Notes under the pieces: model-generated | The model's input: the letters and a program-made list of their open reading frames with translations, nothing else | The model's database searches: none | Told to the model about the DNA's origin: nothing | Made by a program: the position numbers and the translations under genes | Shown here: positions 33,523-43,152 of the stretch, piece by piece | Layout: every line of letters begins with the position of its first letter | Numbering within the stretch: position 1 is the first letter of the stretch | Assembly (NCBI RefSeq): GCF_042920265.1 | Contig: NZ_JBDQZI010000004.1 | Location: 62,001-126,000, forward strand | Length of the DNA stretch: 64,000 nt | Direction: 5' to 3' | Source: Lysinibacillus_B sp042920265 | GTDB lineage: Bacteria; Bacillota; Bacilli; Bacillales_A; Planococcaceae

Positions 33523-34764
33523 TTATGTTGTCACTTTAAATACAGTTTTAATTTTTTGGATGACGCCGCCTGTTGAGTATGTTAATACGCTTCGTTTATA
33601 GAATGATAGACTGAGGAAGTAAACAGCAGCCACTGTCAACCCTAATATGGCCAATGAAATAATTGGTTCCATCATGCCCATATCGGTCCCACCAATGCGC
33701 ATTGGCATCACCATTCCTGCTGTAAACGGAATATACGAGAATACTTTAATGAGCATTGTATCAGGATTATTCATACCCGCGATCATGACATAGAACGCAA
33801 GGATAATGACAATCATCGCTGGCATCATCACTTGATTCCCTTCTTCTACTTTGGAAACAAGTGAACCGAATAATGCCCCAATAATTAAATACAGTAAAAT
33901 AGTTAACACTAAGAAGAGGATAACAAAAATATAATAAGAAACTGATAGTTCACCTAGAAAACTTGTCACCATATCCCATTTTGCACCATCATCTGTGAAG
34001 CGTAATAAACCGAATAATACTGCCAAAATAATAGTAAATTGTGTCACCGCGATTAAGAACACACCAAATACTTTCGAGCGGAAATGTGTCTCGGGCTTGA
34101 CGCTGACAAGTAACATTTCAAGTGCGCGGGAGCCTTTCTCACTTGCTACATCTGTCGTAATAATGGATAAGAATGAAATGACTATGATATAAATGATAAT
34201 ACCTGCTGCATAGGAACCGAGCATTCCTGCCATCTTTTCTTCTGTCGATTTACCTTCATTCTCTACTACATTCACGGTTGTCATACCAATCAGTGGTGTT
34301 GTATCAAGAAGAAGCGCCGCCTGTTCGTCCGTTAAATTTAACTGACCAATCGAAAATAGCTGCGCGGCTGTTTCAATACTATCTGTTAACTGCTGCTGCA
34401 TGGAAAACGTTAATGGGTCATACGAATAAATTTGTGCAGCCAATTTGCCTTCTGTTTCTGACAGCTCAATTGCCGCTACATACTCCCCGTCCTCAAGTGA
34501 TTGATCAATCGCTTGCATATGCGAAATCGTTTCATACACGATATCACTTGAATCATTAAAATGATCGGTTACATTTGATTCGATATGATTATACAATGCG
34601 ACAATATCCGCTGGGCGATCTTCGTCGGTAAATAAGCCTTTAATATCTTGCCAAAACGTCACACCAACAATGATTAATAAGTAAAAGGCCGTCGAAAATA
34701 TAAATGTTTTTGACTTAATTTTTTGCTTATAAAGCTGCTTCAGTAATACGCTAAATTTAGACAT
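33523..34764 (-). CDS. yhaP: ABC-2 type permease (YhaP/NatB-like)
   Basis: A 413-residue permease. One helix near the N-terminus is followed by a long extracellular region (about 45-175), then five or six helices with SEKGSRALEMLLVSVKPETH, the signature of NatB/YhaP permeases. ATG 34764 lies inside the ATPase stop region; the GTG at 34773 has no proper site. It is paired with the ATPase upstream. In the family such systems export sodium or peptides; which one applies here is unknown. Confidence 0.82.
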   Translation of the reverse strand: MSKFSVLLKQLYKQKIKSKTFIFSTAFYLLIIVGVTFWQDIKGLFTDEDRPADIVALYNHIESNVTDHFNDSSDIVYETISHMQAIDQSLEDGEYVAAIELSETEGKLAAQIYSYDPLTFSMQQQLTDSIETAAQLFSIGQLNLTDEQAALLLDTTPLIGMTTVNVVENEGKSTEEKMAGMLGSYAAGIIIYIIVISFLSIITTDVASEKGSRALEMLLVSVKPETHFRSKVFGVFLIAVTQFTIILAVLFGLLRFTDDGAKWDMVTSFLGELSVSYYIFVILFLVLTILLYLIIGALFGSLVSKVEEGNQVMMPAMIVIILAFYVMIAGMNNPDTMLIKVFSYIPFTAGMVMPMRIGGTDMGMMEPIISLAILGLTVAAVYFLSLSFYKRSVLTYSTGGVIQKIKTVFKVTT

Positions 34765-35653
34765 GTGTGCCACCTACTTGATCTTTAAAGATTTCATCGA
34801 GTGATAAATAATCGAGACTAAATTTTTCAATATATTGACCGTTTGAAACGACCTTAAATATCTCTTCGGCAAATCGCTCGTCTTCTAATGTAAGCACATA
34901 TTCATCCTTTACATATTGACATTCTTTCACACCTGGCAACGTCATATCACGGAGAGACAAATCCGTTCGAATCGTCAATTTTGTTTTCCCGTATTGTTTC
35001 TTTAAATCGAGTAATGAACCTGAGAATAAGGATATCCCGCGCTTTAATAAACATAAATAATCACAAAGTTCTTCAACATTATCCATCTGATGACTGGAAA
35101 ATAAAATCGTCATCCCTTGATCACGCAGATGTAGAATAGCGTTTTTGAGCAAATCTTTGTTGACCGGGTCCAGTCCGCTAAATGGCTCATCTAAAATGAG
35201 AAATTTCGGCTTATGGATAAAGCTAGCAATGAGTTGCACCTTTTGCTGATTCCCTTTGGATAATGTTTCTGCCTTATCTTTCCTCTTTTCCTCTAGCTCA
35301 AAGCGCTCAATCCAAAAATCAATTTCACGCTTTAGCTCGTCGCGTTTCATCCCCCGTAGCTCGCCAAAAAAGTACAATTGTTCTTCCACCTTCATTTGTG
35401 GAAAAATTCCTCGTTCTTCTGGTAAGTACCCTAAAATATCACGATTCACTTTATTAATCGGGGTACCTTCCCACGTAATTTTCCCTTCCGTCGTTTCCTG
35501 TAAATCTAAAATCATTCGGAACGTTGTCGTCTTGCCTGCGCCGTTTTGTCCGATAAGCCCAAAAATTTCACCCTTGTCGATTGTAAAATTCAAATCTTGC
35601 ACAGCGGTAAAATCTTTGTACCGTTTCGTCACATGTTCAAGTTTTAAACCCAT
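34757..35653 (-). CDS. yhaQ: ABC transporter ATPase (YhaQ/NatA-like)
   Basis: A 298-residue ATPase: Walker A GQNGAGKTT, signature LSKGNQQKVQLI, Walker B KFLILDEPFSG and the switch histidine in FSSHQM. The C-terminal extension matches NatA/YhaQ types. Start ATG 35653 has better spacing from AAGGGAG than the ATG at 35659. It overlaps the permease gene by eight bases, so the two are cotranslated. Confidence 0.85.
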   Translation of the reverse strand: MGLKLEHVTKRYKDFTAVQDLNFTIDKGEIFGLIGQNGAGKTTTFRMILDLQETTEGKITWEGTPINKVNRDILGYLPEERGIFPQMKVEEQLYFFGELRGMKRDELKREIDFWIERFELEEKRKDKAETLSKGNQQKVQLIASFIHKPKFLILDEPFSGLDPVNKDLLKNAILHLRDQGMTILFSSHQMDNVEELCDYLCLLKRGISLFSGSLLDLKKQYGKTKLTIRTDLSLRDMTLPGVKECQYVKDEYVLTLEDERFAEEIFKVVSNGQYIEKFSLDYLSLDEIFKDQVGGTHV

Positions 35654-35774
35654 GCCCATACTCCCTTCTCTTTCTACCTACAATCTATATACGGATAAGA
35701 TTTTCATAAAGTTTCAAAAATTGGTTTATCTTTAAAAATCAAGATGAACATTTTAAAGATTATGTATGAAATAC

Positions 35775-35799
35775 AAAAAAGACGGTGCAAGCTTCCGTC
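35775..35799 (-). terminator. Terminator of amidase gene
   Basis: On the minus strand GACGG and CCGTC form a 5-bp stem followed by TTTTTT. The stem is weak. Confidence 0.5.
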
Positions 35800-35848
35800 A
35801 CACCATCCCTATTTCGCAAAGTTATGCTTTCATTTTTTAGCCCATCTA

Positions 35849-36577
35849 TTACTCTTCCTCACCTAACAACACACATAATCCACAAAAATCCATCAGTGTT
35901 AAGTTGCCTTGTGCATGTTTTTCTCGCCACACTGGTAAGAAGCTACCCCTTTCTACTCCTTTTTGTAGTAAATGCGCCACTTTCGTGTTGTTATAAAACA
36001 TCGCCTCTACACGATTGTGCAATGCCGGACTAGAGAACATTTGAATAGCAGGCCGTACATATTCGGCTAGTGTGGACGCAATTGAATGGCAGATTGCTTC
36101 AAAGTGTTTTTCGTATAAGGCAACATCTACCGTAGAATTGACAAAACAAATTTCAAGTAATACCGCTTGTTTTTTTGTATTATTTAAAAAAGCTAAGTCT
36201 AATCGTTTTTTCGCACCGCGGTTTACAAAACTAGCTGCTGTAGCAATTGCTTTACTTAAATTGGTCGCCAGTGGCTTAACTGCTTCCTCTTGATACAGTA
36301 CTTCTGTTCCAATAGCGCGTGTTTCAATTCCTTTAATCGCATTAAAATGGACGCTCACATCGATTTGTCGGTCTGTTTTATTGTGCGAGTTCACTAAAAA
36401 CTGGACGTTTTCACGCTGATTTTTAGATTGATTATCAACGATTTTATGGACCTTAATCCCTCGATGTTCAAGTAATTTCACAACCCGATCAACCACTTTT
36501 CTTGCTTCTGTCACCTCATCAATTAAACCAACCGCTCCTGACCCTACTTTCCAATGGCCTGGACTAATCGTAATCAT
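35849..36577 (-). CDS. N-acetylmuramoyl-L-alanine amidase (Amidase_3)
   Basis: A 242-residue protein that opens directly with the catalytic domain: zinc ligands in SPGHW, the glutamate in EVTEARKV, SVHFNA, and the catalytic glutamate in AVLLEICFVN. A C-terminal part (about 175-242) is not recognised. No signal peptide is present, as in phage- or spore-type lytic enzymes. ATG 36577 follows AAGGAGGG; the longer frame upstream lacks support. It cleaves the amide between muramic acid and the stem peptide. Confidence 0.85.
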   Translation of the reverse strand: MITISPGHWKVGSGAVGLIDEVTEARKVVDRVVKLLEHRGIKVHKIVDNQSKNQRENVQFLVNSHNKTDRQIDVSVHFNAIKGIETRAIGTEVLYQEEAVKPLATNLSKAIATAASFVNRGAKKRLDLAFLNNTKKQAVLLEICFVNSTVDVALYEKHFEAICHSIASTLAEYVRPAIQMFSSPALHNRVEAMFYNNTKVAHLLQKGVERGSFLPVWREKHAQGNLTLMDFCGLCVLLGEEE

Positions 36578-36628
36578 TGCATTCCCTCCTTTACTTACTA
36601 CTATCGAAATTTCTATCAATAATCGGGA

Positions 36629-36663
36629 CAAAAAAACGCCTCCTGACTTGTTCAAGAGACGCC
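36629..36663 (-). terminator. Probable original terminator of GGDEF/EAL gene
   Basis: On the minus strand CGTCTCTT pairs with AGGAGGCG (two wobbles), followed by seven T. Without element copy B it would lie just beyond the GGDEF/EAL stop codon. Confidence 0.7.
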
Positions 36664-36679
36664 AATCTTAATTCTTTAC

Positions 36680-37180
36680 TGGTAATGAGCAAAAATACAT
36701 CCTCAAAATACTATTAGAGTAATAAAAGATATTAAGCTAAAGTGGTATCATAGCCTCCGCGCTTTGCCACAGCCTACACAGGAGCTAAAACAGGCACGGC
36801 CTGTTTGGATCTCCTGTGTAGGCTCCTGTGGCTATGGCGCGCTACGACAAAAAAGTGAATACTTCTCGATATTCTAGAAAAAACACTTATCTTCTCTATA
36901 AGGAATCACTTTCTTTCTATTTGTACGTATAATCGCCTAACTTCTACTATAATCAATGAGAATATTTCATTATTTTTTAGCAACTCATTTTTTATTGAAC
37001 ACTAGTTGCTTGTAGCGGAGGCACAAGACTCCTACGGGAAAAGCGAGACAATCAAGACCCCGCAGGAGCGAAGGATGAGCGACGAGGAGGCTTGATCTCG
37101 CCCGTGGAAAGCGAGTGCCGGAGCGGAAAGCAACGGTTACAGAAATGGTAATATATGTTTTGATATTTGTTCATTATGAG
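36680..37180. mobile_element. Non-coding MITE-like element, copy B (501 bp)
   Basis: It is flanked by the direct repeat TTCTTTAC (36672-36679 and 37181-37188; the match extends one more base). The ends TGGTAATGAGCAAA and CTCATAATGAACAAA form the imperfect inverted repeat. Hairpin module 36748-36846: AGCCTACACAGGAG (36771-36784) pairs perfectly with CTCCTGTGTAGGCT (36811-36824), with ACAGGC/GCCTGT inside. Second module: GTTGCTT (37005-37011) pairs with AAGCAAC (37128-37134), enclosing GGCAC/GTGCC, CTCCTACGGG/CCCCGCAGGAG and an ATCAAG/CTTGAT arm. No ORF. Homologous to 9141-9837. Confidence 0.82.
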
Positions 37181-39348
37181 TTCTTTACTTTCAACTTAGA
37201 TAATTGTTCAGTTGCAAATTGTTGTATTTTTGTAAAATCAGTTTCAAGTGCTGTATACGAAATCGGTTTACTAATAAAGTATCCTTGAATTTTATCGCAG
37301 TCGCTATGTAATAAATAGTCTAGTTGCTCCACCGTTTCAATTCCTTCTGCAACGACCTTTAAATTTAAATGCTTTGCCATCGATAAGATCATTTTCACTA
37401 ATGCTTCATCGTTTGGATTTTCTAAAATATTCCCTATGAAACTACGATCGATTTTTAAGCAATCAATTGGGAAATCTTTTAAATAAGACAAAGATGAATA
37501 GCCTGTCCCAAAATCATCGACAGCAATGGCAACACCTAGTTCTTTCAGCTCTTTTAGTACAGGAATAATTTGCTTTGTATTCATCGTCATACTTTCAGTA
37601 ATTTCTAGTTGAAGATATTGTGGCTTCAATTTTGTTTGTTGTAATGTTTGCCTTACAAAATTAACAAAATCCTCTTGATACAGTTGCCCCATCGATAAGT
37701 TAACCGCTACTTTCATCGGCTGCTTATATTTTTGCTGCCAAGCTACTGTTTCACGACAAGCTCGCTCCAGCACCCATTGACCAATAGGAACAATTAAACC
37801 ACTCTCTTCAGCGATTGGAATAAACGCAAATGGTGAAATTAATCCTCTCTTTGGATGGCGCCAACGAATAAGTGCTTCTGCCGAGCGAATTTCCCCTGTA
37901 CGTAAATTTAATTGTGGCTGATATTCTAAAAACAGCTCCTCGCGTACAATTGCATTTTTTAAATCATTTTCTAGAACAATGCGTTCCGACTGTGCTTTTT
38001 GCATATCTTCCGTATAAAAAGCTACATGTTCTAGACTTTTTTTCGCTTCATGTGTGGCAAACTTCGCAAATTGCAGTAAATCTTCTTCATGGATCGTATC
38101 TGTTGGATACAGTGAAATCCCAATATCAATATTACTATTTAAAGCAAAATGGTCGATAGCAAGCGGTTCTTCCATCATTTCTTTTAGTTGCTGTAAAAGG
38201 TTGTAAATTTTTTTAGCATCATCATGTTTTTCTATAAAAATAGCGAATCGATCTTCTGCCAGCTTGCACAATACATAATTTGCAGGTAAAAACTTTTGTA
38301 ATCGCTCTGTAATCATAACGAGCATCTTATCGGTATATTTCGTACCGAGCGAATTTTTGATACTGTAATATCTTCCTATTCCAAAAACAACAAGCGCTTT
38401 ATGAGACTCCTCTCGCTTTAAATTCTTTGATAAATATTCCATTAAATACCGTTCGTTTGGTAGTGTTGTTATTTCATCGTAATACGCTAGCTGTTTAATC
38501 TTCTGCTCTGACTGTTCTAACGATGTATTTGCTTCTATTAATTTATTAAATGGTTGTTCAACCGTTAAATAATAAATCGCTTTAAACAAGAGCAAATACG
38601 CTAAAAGTTGGAAAATATGTCCTGTAAAATTATAAATATCATATACATCCTTATAAGAGACGAACATAATATCGCTACATAATAAATAAAGCGATGCAGC
38701 AATCATTAGTATTGCTCGACGCGGCATCACTTTTATGCGTTTTACTAATAAAATAATTAAAGCAATTTGTAAAACTAAAGCGGTCATTTGCAAATTATTT
38801 TTTAATGGGGTTGTCCCATTTTCATCAACAAGTACTGGTAAAAGTTGAGTTGGCATATACACCATAGCAATTACGCCTAAACTGAAGAGAATACTGAGCG
38901 CATACGATTGTAATCGGCTACTACTTGAAACCTCTTTTTCTTCTAATAAAAAGACGATCAATAACCCTAATGGAAACATTATACGGGGAATAACGTAAAA
39001 CCATGTAGCTAAATATGGACCACTTTCTTGAATAAAGTAGGGCATTCCTTTATATGCGATTGCGTGATTCACTTCTAATATCCCCGTCATTAAAAATAAT
39101 GCACCCATATAAATGGTGCGGTTTTTCGGATTATATTTAGAAATTAACCAAATTTGTACAGCAATAGATAAAGAGAAAAAACAAATAAATATTTCAATGA
39201 TTAGGTGAATTGTCACATAATTACGTTCACCAAAAATGCCATACAGCGGTTCTCGAAAGATAATTGCTACCCCTGCTATAACATATGTAAGTAAAACATA
39301 TAAAAACAATGACTTCTGTTCATGCACTATTTGTTTATATGTTTTCAA
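37174..39348 (-). CDS. Membrane GGDEF/EAL protein, likely c-di-GMP phosphodiesterase
   Basis: A 724-residue protein. Residues about 15-270 form eight helices resembling the MASE3 sensor. Residues about 285-440 are a GGDEF domain whose active site is degenerate (KLAEDRFAIF). Residues about 455-715 are an EAL domain with SAEALIRW, NLSMGQLY, LEITES, DDFGTGYSSL and AEGIET, so it is expected to hydrolyse cyclic di-GMP. It starts at TTG 39348 after GAGGG. The last codon and stop codon come from mobile element B, whose terminal repeat overlaps the gene end. Confidence 0.9.
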   Translation of the reverse strand: MKTYKQIVHEQKSLFLYVLLTYVIAGVAIIFREPLYGIFGERNYVTIHLIIEIFICFFSLSIAVQIWLISKYNPKNRTIYMGALFLMTGILEVNHAIAYKGMPYFIQESGPYLATWFYVIPRIMFPLGLLIVFLLEEKEVSSSSRLQSYALSILFSLGVIAMVYMPTQLLPVLVDENGTTPLKNNLQMTALVLQIALIILLVKRIKVMPRRAILMIAASLYLLCSDIMFVSYKDVYDIYNFTGHIFQLLAYLLLFKAIYYLTVEQPFNKLIEANTSLEQSEQKIKQLAYYDEITTLPNERYLMEYLSKNLKREESHKALVVFGIGRYYSIKNSLGTKYTDKMLVMITERLQKFLPANYVLCKLAEDRFAIFIEKHDDAKKIYNLLQQLKEMMEEPLAIDHFALNSNIDIGISLYPTDTIHEEDLLQFAKFATHEAKKSLEHVAFYTEDMQKAQSERIVLENDLKNAIVREELFLEYQPQLNLRTGEIRSAEALIRWRHPKRGLISPFAFIPIAEESGLIVPIGQWVLERACRETVAWQQKYKQPMKVAVNLSMGQLYQEDFVNFVRQTLQQTKLKPQYLQLEITESMTMNTKQIIPVLKELKELGVAIAVDDFGTGYSSLSYLKDFPIDCLKIDRSFIGNILENPNDEALVKMILSMAKHLNLKVVAEGIETVEQLDYLLHSDCDKIQGYFISKPISYTALETDFTKIQQFATEQLSKLKVKNS

Positions 39349-39536
39349 GGATGTATCCCTCTCTTCGGCAAAATATTTTCTATTTTTTGTATGTATTGTA
39401 TATTTTCTATACTAACATAAATAATATACATTTAAATATATCGTTTAAGAATTGTTTAAGAATATTTAACAATTCCTTTCTATTTATCTATAGTTAGGCT
39501 ACAATCGATATGATATCAATATAGTAAGAGGTTATT

Positions 39537-40424
39537 ATGGCAAAAAATAAATTAGTAGGTTTTACCCTTGTGATTTTAGGGGCCTTTTTCTGGGGAATTG
39601 GGGGAACCATGTCACAGCAATTATTCCAAAAGTTTGAAGTCGGGGTCGGTTGGCTCGTGACGATCAGATTATTAATCGGAGGCATTTTACTGTTGCTCAC
39701 ACAAAGCATATTTAAAGACCGCAAACAAGTCTTTCGTGTTTGGCAAACTGATGCCCTTCGTCTTATCATTTTCGGGCTTGTCGGTATGCTAGCAGTTCAA
39801 TATACATATTTAGCAAGTATTAATTATGGAAATGCGGCTGTTGCCACTTTATTGCAATATTTAGCACCCGTGATGATTATCGTATGGTTAGTGCTAACAA
39901 AGAAATCCAAGTTCAGTAGGAAAGATTTTGTTACAGTAACACTTGCATTATCAGGTTGCTTCTTTTTACTAACAAACGGTTCTGTTTCTGCATTCGCTGT
40001 TCCGATGCCTGCTATTGTATGGGGGCTTTTAGCCGGCGTTACACTCGCTTTTTATACGTTGTATGCGATTCCCCTGTTAAAGAAATACGATTCGCTTGTA
40101 ATTGTTGGCTGGGCAATGGTAATCGGGGCTGTCGCCATTAACCTAGTGTATCCTGTTTGGGATGTAAATGTATCCACTTGGACAGGCGAGACAATTTTTT
40201 ATTTAATTATTGTCGTTATTTTTGGTACAATGCTTGCATTTTGGTTTTATATTGAAAGCTTGCAAACACTAACAGCGAAGGAAACGAGTTTACTTGGCAA
40301 CATCGAGCCATTAACAGCTGTACTCGCAACTGTATTATGGCTTGGGGAACCATTCGGCACATTCCAATGGCTCGGTACAGGATTAATTATTTTAATGATG
40401 ATTTATTTAGCGGTGCGAAAGTGA
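39537..40424 (+). CDS. EamA/DMT family transporter
   Basis: A 295-residue, ten-helix permease with two EamA repeats: LVILGAFFWGIGGTMSQQLF, YTYLASINYGNAAVATLLQY, then KETSLLGNIEPLTAVLATVL. It is convergent with a second paralogous gene (40514-41407), which shares the NAAVATLLQ/NAIVATLLQ pattern, so the two look like diverged duplicates in opposite orientation. Substrate is unknown. Confidence 0.85.
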   Translation: MAKNKLVGFTLVILGAFFWGIGGTMSQQLFQKFEVGVGWLVTIRLLIGGILLLLTQSIFKDRKQVFRVWQTDALRLIIFGLVGMLAVQYTYLASINYGNAAVATLLQYLAPVMIIVWLVLTKKSKFSRKDFVTVTLALSGCFFLLTNGSVSAFAVPMPAIVWGLLAGVTLAFYTLYAIPLLKKYDSLVIVGWAMVIGAVAINLVYPVWDVNVSTWTGETIFYLIIVVIFGTMLAFWFYIESLQTLTAKETSLLGNIEPLTAVLATVLWLGEPFGTFQWLGTGLIILMMIYLAVRK

Positions 40425-40467
40425 GGTACGTAAAATTTTCTGCCGCGTCTCTCAAAATAAAAAAAGT

Positions 40468-40508
40468 AGGGTGTCCTAAAAAGTAAACACTTTCAGAACA
40501 CCCCTTTT
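40468..40508. terminator. Terminator-like hairpin between the two EamA genes (dispersed repeat)
   Basis: GGGTGT (40469-40474) pairs with ACACCC (40498-40503), with AAGT/ACTT inside and TTTT after. It serves the convergent genes. Sequence is closely related to 3741-3777. Confidence 0.6.
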
Positions 40509-40513
40509 CTACC

Positions 40514-41407
40514 TTATTCCTTCTTGCCAGCAATTGATAAATACGCAACAAATACAAGCATGAGCATGATGCCGACAACTTGCCACATCTGCATGACTGA
40601 ACCGAGCCAAAGTACTGAAATAATCGTTGCAGTTACCGGCTCAAAGCTTGATAACACACTCGTTTCGACTGCCGTAATATATTTCATACTGCTTAAAAAT
40701 AACACGAATGCAACGGTGCCAAAAATCACAAGCCCTGCAATCATCCACATCACTGTTGAATTAGCGAGTAACCCCCACTCATCTGTCGCCCAAATTCTCC
40801 CTATTATAGATAGCTCCATTCCGCTCAGTACAAATCCCCACGCCACAACGACTAATACTCCCCACTCTTTCATCAGACGTGCTGGGTATAATGTATAAAA
40901 TGCGTAAGTCAAGCCTACTGCAACACCCCATATAAGTGCTGTTTCACTCACCATTAATGAACTGAGTGAGCCATTCGTCAGCAGCAAAAAGAGGCCACAT
41001 AATGTACCGATAATGCCGATCACTTGTGCTTTTGGTGGCCATTTTTTATGCGTAATCGACACATAGAGTATAATAAAAATAGGCGCTAAAAACTGTAATA
41101 ATGTAGCCACAATTGCATTGCTTTCTTCAATCGTTTTTACAAATGTAAACTGTAGCCCTAGCATGCCGACCATACTAAAAATAAATAACTGGTTACGCCA
41201 TGTTGCTTGTCTCCAAATAGCAAAGACATTTGTACCCTTTACATGTAAAAAGGCTAATAACAGTGTACCTGCAATAATTAAACGAACAGCAAGCATAAAC
41301 GAAGGGGTTATTTCTGTTGTAGATAACAACCATTCCATGATCGGACCTGTTGCTCCCCAGGATATCGATCCTATAATAATCATTAAAATTCCTTTTATTC
41401 GGTCCAT
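40514..41407 (-). CDS. EamA/DMT family transporter
   Basis: A 297-residue, ten-helix permease: GILMIIIGSISWGATGPIME, LQFTFVKTIEESNAIVATLL and TAVETSVLSSFEPVTATIIS. The ATG follows GAGGTG. It is a paralogue of the convergent gene at 39537-40424. Substrate is unknown. Confidence 0.85.
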   Translation of the reverse strand: MDRIKGILMIIIGSISWGATGPIMEWLLSTTEITPSFMLAVRLIIAGTLLLAFLHVKGTNVFAIWRQATWRNQLFIFSMVGMLGLQFTFVKTIEESNAIVATLLQFLAPIFIILYVSITHKKWPPKAQVIGIIGTLCGLFLLLTNGSLSSLMVSETALIWGVAVGLTYAFYTLYPARLMKEWGVLVVVAWGFVLSGMELSIIGRIWATDEWGLLANSTVMWMIAGLVIFGTVAFVLFLSSMKYITAVETSVLSSFEPVTATIISVLWLGSVMQMWQVVGIMLMLVFVAYLSIAGKKE

Positions 41408-41553
41408 AAAAACACCTCAATATCTCGAACCATTACTCAAATTTCTATACTCGACATAGTCTAGCATCTATTTCGGATAAAATATAGCACCTTTTTGATA
41501 TAATAGAACATAACCGATGTGCGTTAACTAAAAAATTAAAGTGAGGTGAATAT

Positions 41554-41934
41554 ATGTATAGAACGATCGAAGAACGACTACAAGCACTTGAAAAACAAAT
41601 TGCACGTCAAGATTTTCAAATTCAACTTTTACAAAACTTAGCAGCTAACCATCAAAAATATGCCATATACCAATATGTCATTTCAACGAATATGGACGAA
41701 CATACCTTTTACTTACTCCAACAATTAACAAAAGATTACGAGGAAAAACTGAACCTTGGAGAGTCCTTTACATTACATGAATTTATCACTGCTGTTAAAA
41801 AGGTCTTATTACGAGAAGGGATTTATTTAACAAACGTTGAACTATCCGATTTTGTACCGAAATGGCTAGGAGGTACACTTGGCAGTATCGGCTTTTCTCT
41901 ACCGCTCCATGATTATTTTTATGAGAAAGAATGA
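41554..41934 (+). CDS. Hypothetical protein, DUF1878-like
   Basis: A 126-residue soluble protein. The N-terminus is a coiled coil (ERLQALEKQIARQDFQIQLL), then a helical region and EFITAVKKVLLREGIYLTNV. The general layout recalls DUF1878 (YhaI) proteins, but I am not certain. GAGGTG precedes the ATG and a perfect terminator follows, so it is a real single gene. Confidence 0.55.
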   Translation: MYRTIEERLQALEKQIARQDFQIQLLQNLAANHQKYAIYQYVISTNMDEHTFYLLQQLTKDYEEKLNLGESFTLHEFITAVKKVLLREGIYLTNVELSDFVPKWLGGTLGSIGFSLPLHDYFYEKE

Positions 41935-41960
41935 TCCATCTGCATAAAATTACTAACAGA

Positions 41961-41997
41961 AAAATGCAATTCGAATCGAAGTCGAATTGCATTTTTT
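41961..41997 (+). terminator. Terminator of 41554-41934 gene
   Basis: A perfect 14-bp stem (AAAATGCAATTCGA/TCGAATTGCATTTT) with flanking A and T runs. Confidence 0.85.
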
Positions 41998-42042
41998 ATC
42001 CTTTCAGAAATGCTACAGATAGTTCATAATCTTAACACGCCA

Positions 42043-42966
42043 TTAATAAACATACGTTTCTAAAAAGCTTACGATTTCTTCAATCGTTCCATCAATTTCT
42101 TCTTCAAATACATCATTTTTAGTAAAAAAGCTATGAACAAGTCCAGATGCAATAGACTGTTGGACTACTACACCCGATTGCGCTAATTTTTTACCATAAA
42201 GCAATCCTTCATCACGTAATACATCGTTTTCTGCCACTAACAGAAATGTTGGGGGTAAGCCTGCTAACTGTCCATGAAGCGGTGCGATCAGCGGATTTTT
42301 AGCATCTGCTTCTGTTCGAATATAATAATGACCAAACCATTTCATTACATCACGGTCCAATCCAAACCCTGTTGCATAGGCTTCATATGAGTCACTTTTA
42401 TAAGACAAATCCGTCACGGGATACAGTAAAATTTGTGCATCAATGTTTAGATGTTGTTCTTTCGCTAATAGTGCTACACACGTAGCTAAATTGCCTCCCG
42501 CGCTATCTCCTGCTACTGTAATAACACCATTTCCATGTAGTTGTGCTACCTCACTTTTTACCCACGTGAACGCATCATATGCATCATGTAGCGGAATCGG
42601 AAATTTAAACTCAGGAGCTAGGCGATACTCCACAGATACAACAACGGACTTTGTCTTCTCTGCAAGTAATGTACAGCTTGCATGACATGTACTTAAGTCG
42701 TTTAGTACCCAACCGCCACCGTGATAATAAATCATAATCGGGAAAGGTCCATCCCCTTTTGGTGTATAAATACGGATTGGAATGCTTGCACCGTCTCTTG
42801 CTGTCATTGTTCGATTGTCAATCGTCGCTACCGTACCTGTTTTCACAGTAGCTGGTGGCAATGCTGCTCGCAATGCTCTCGCTCTTTGCGGCGTCATTGT
42901 CGTTAATGAAGGCAATCGATTAAAATTTATTAAGTACTTTTTTACTTTTTCTTTTACATATGTCAT
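42043..42966 (-). CDS. Alpha/beta hydrolase, hormone-sensitive lipase (esterase) family
   Basis: A 307-residue carboxylesterase-type hydrolase. The oxyanion motif is YYHGGGWVLND, the nucleophile is in TVAGDSAGGNLA, the acid in VAENDVLRDEG and the histidine in GLVHSFF, which is the HSL/family IV layout. There is no signal peptide. ATG 42966 has a better distance from AAAGG than the GTG at 42975. Natural substrate is unknown. Confidence 0.85.
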   Translation of the reverse strand: MTYVKEKVKKYLINFNRLPSLTTMTPQRARALRAALPPATVKTGTVATIDNRTMTARDGASIPIRIYTPKGDGPFPIMIYYHGGGWVLNDLSTCHASCTLLAEKTKSVVVSVEYRLAPEFKFPIPLHDAYDAFTWVKSEVAQLHGNGVITVAGDSAGGNLATCVALLAKEQHLNIDAQILLYPVTDLSYKSDSYEAYATGFGLDRDVMKWFGHYYIRTEADAKNPLIAPLHGQLAGLPPTFLLVAENDVLRDEGLLYGKKLAQSGVVVQQSIASGLVHSFFTKNDVFEEEIDGTIEEIVSFLETYVY

Positions 42967-43056
42967 CCATGTCACAACCTTTACTCATTTATAATACCTT
43001 TAATTCCGATAAACTTAATACACTTTATGATATAGCAATACGCTCTTGAATGCAAA

Positions 43057-43083
43057 TAAAAAATCCTCCGTCTAACTGGAGGA
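43057..43083 (-). terminator. Terminator-like hairpin
   Basis: On the minus strand TCCTCC/GGAGGA is followed by TTTTTT. It may be a distant terminator of the sigma/anti-sigma operon. Confidence 0.5.
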
Positions 43084-43110
43084 CAATGAAAAAATCTATT
43101 AAATAACAGT

Positions 43111-43152
43111 AGCGAGTATGTGAACGAATTTTTGTACACGTACTCGCTTTTT
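43111..43152 (+). terminator. Plus-strand terminator-like hairpin without a gene
   Basis: AGCGAGTATGTG pairs with CACGTACTCGCT (one mismatch) followed by TTTTT. No plus-strand gene ends here; it may belong to a small transcript or decayed element. Confidence 0.45.
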
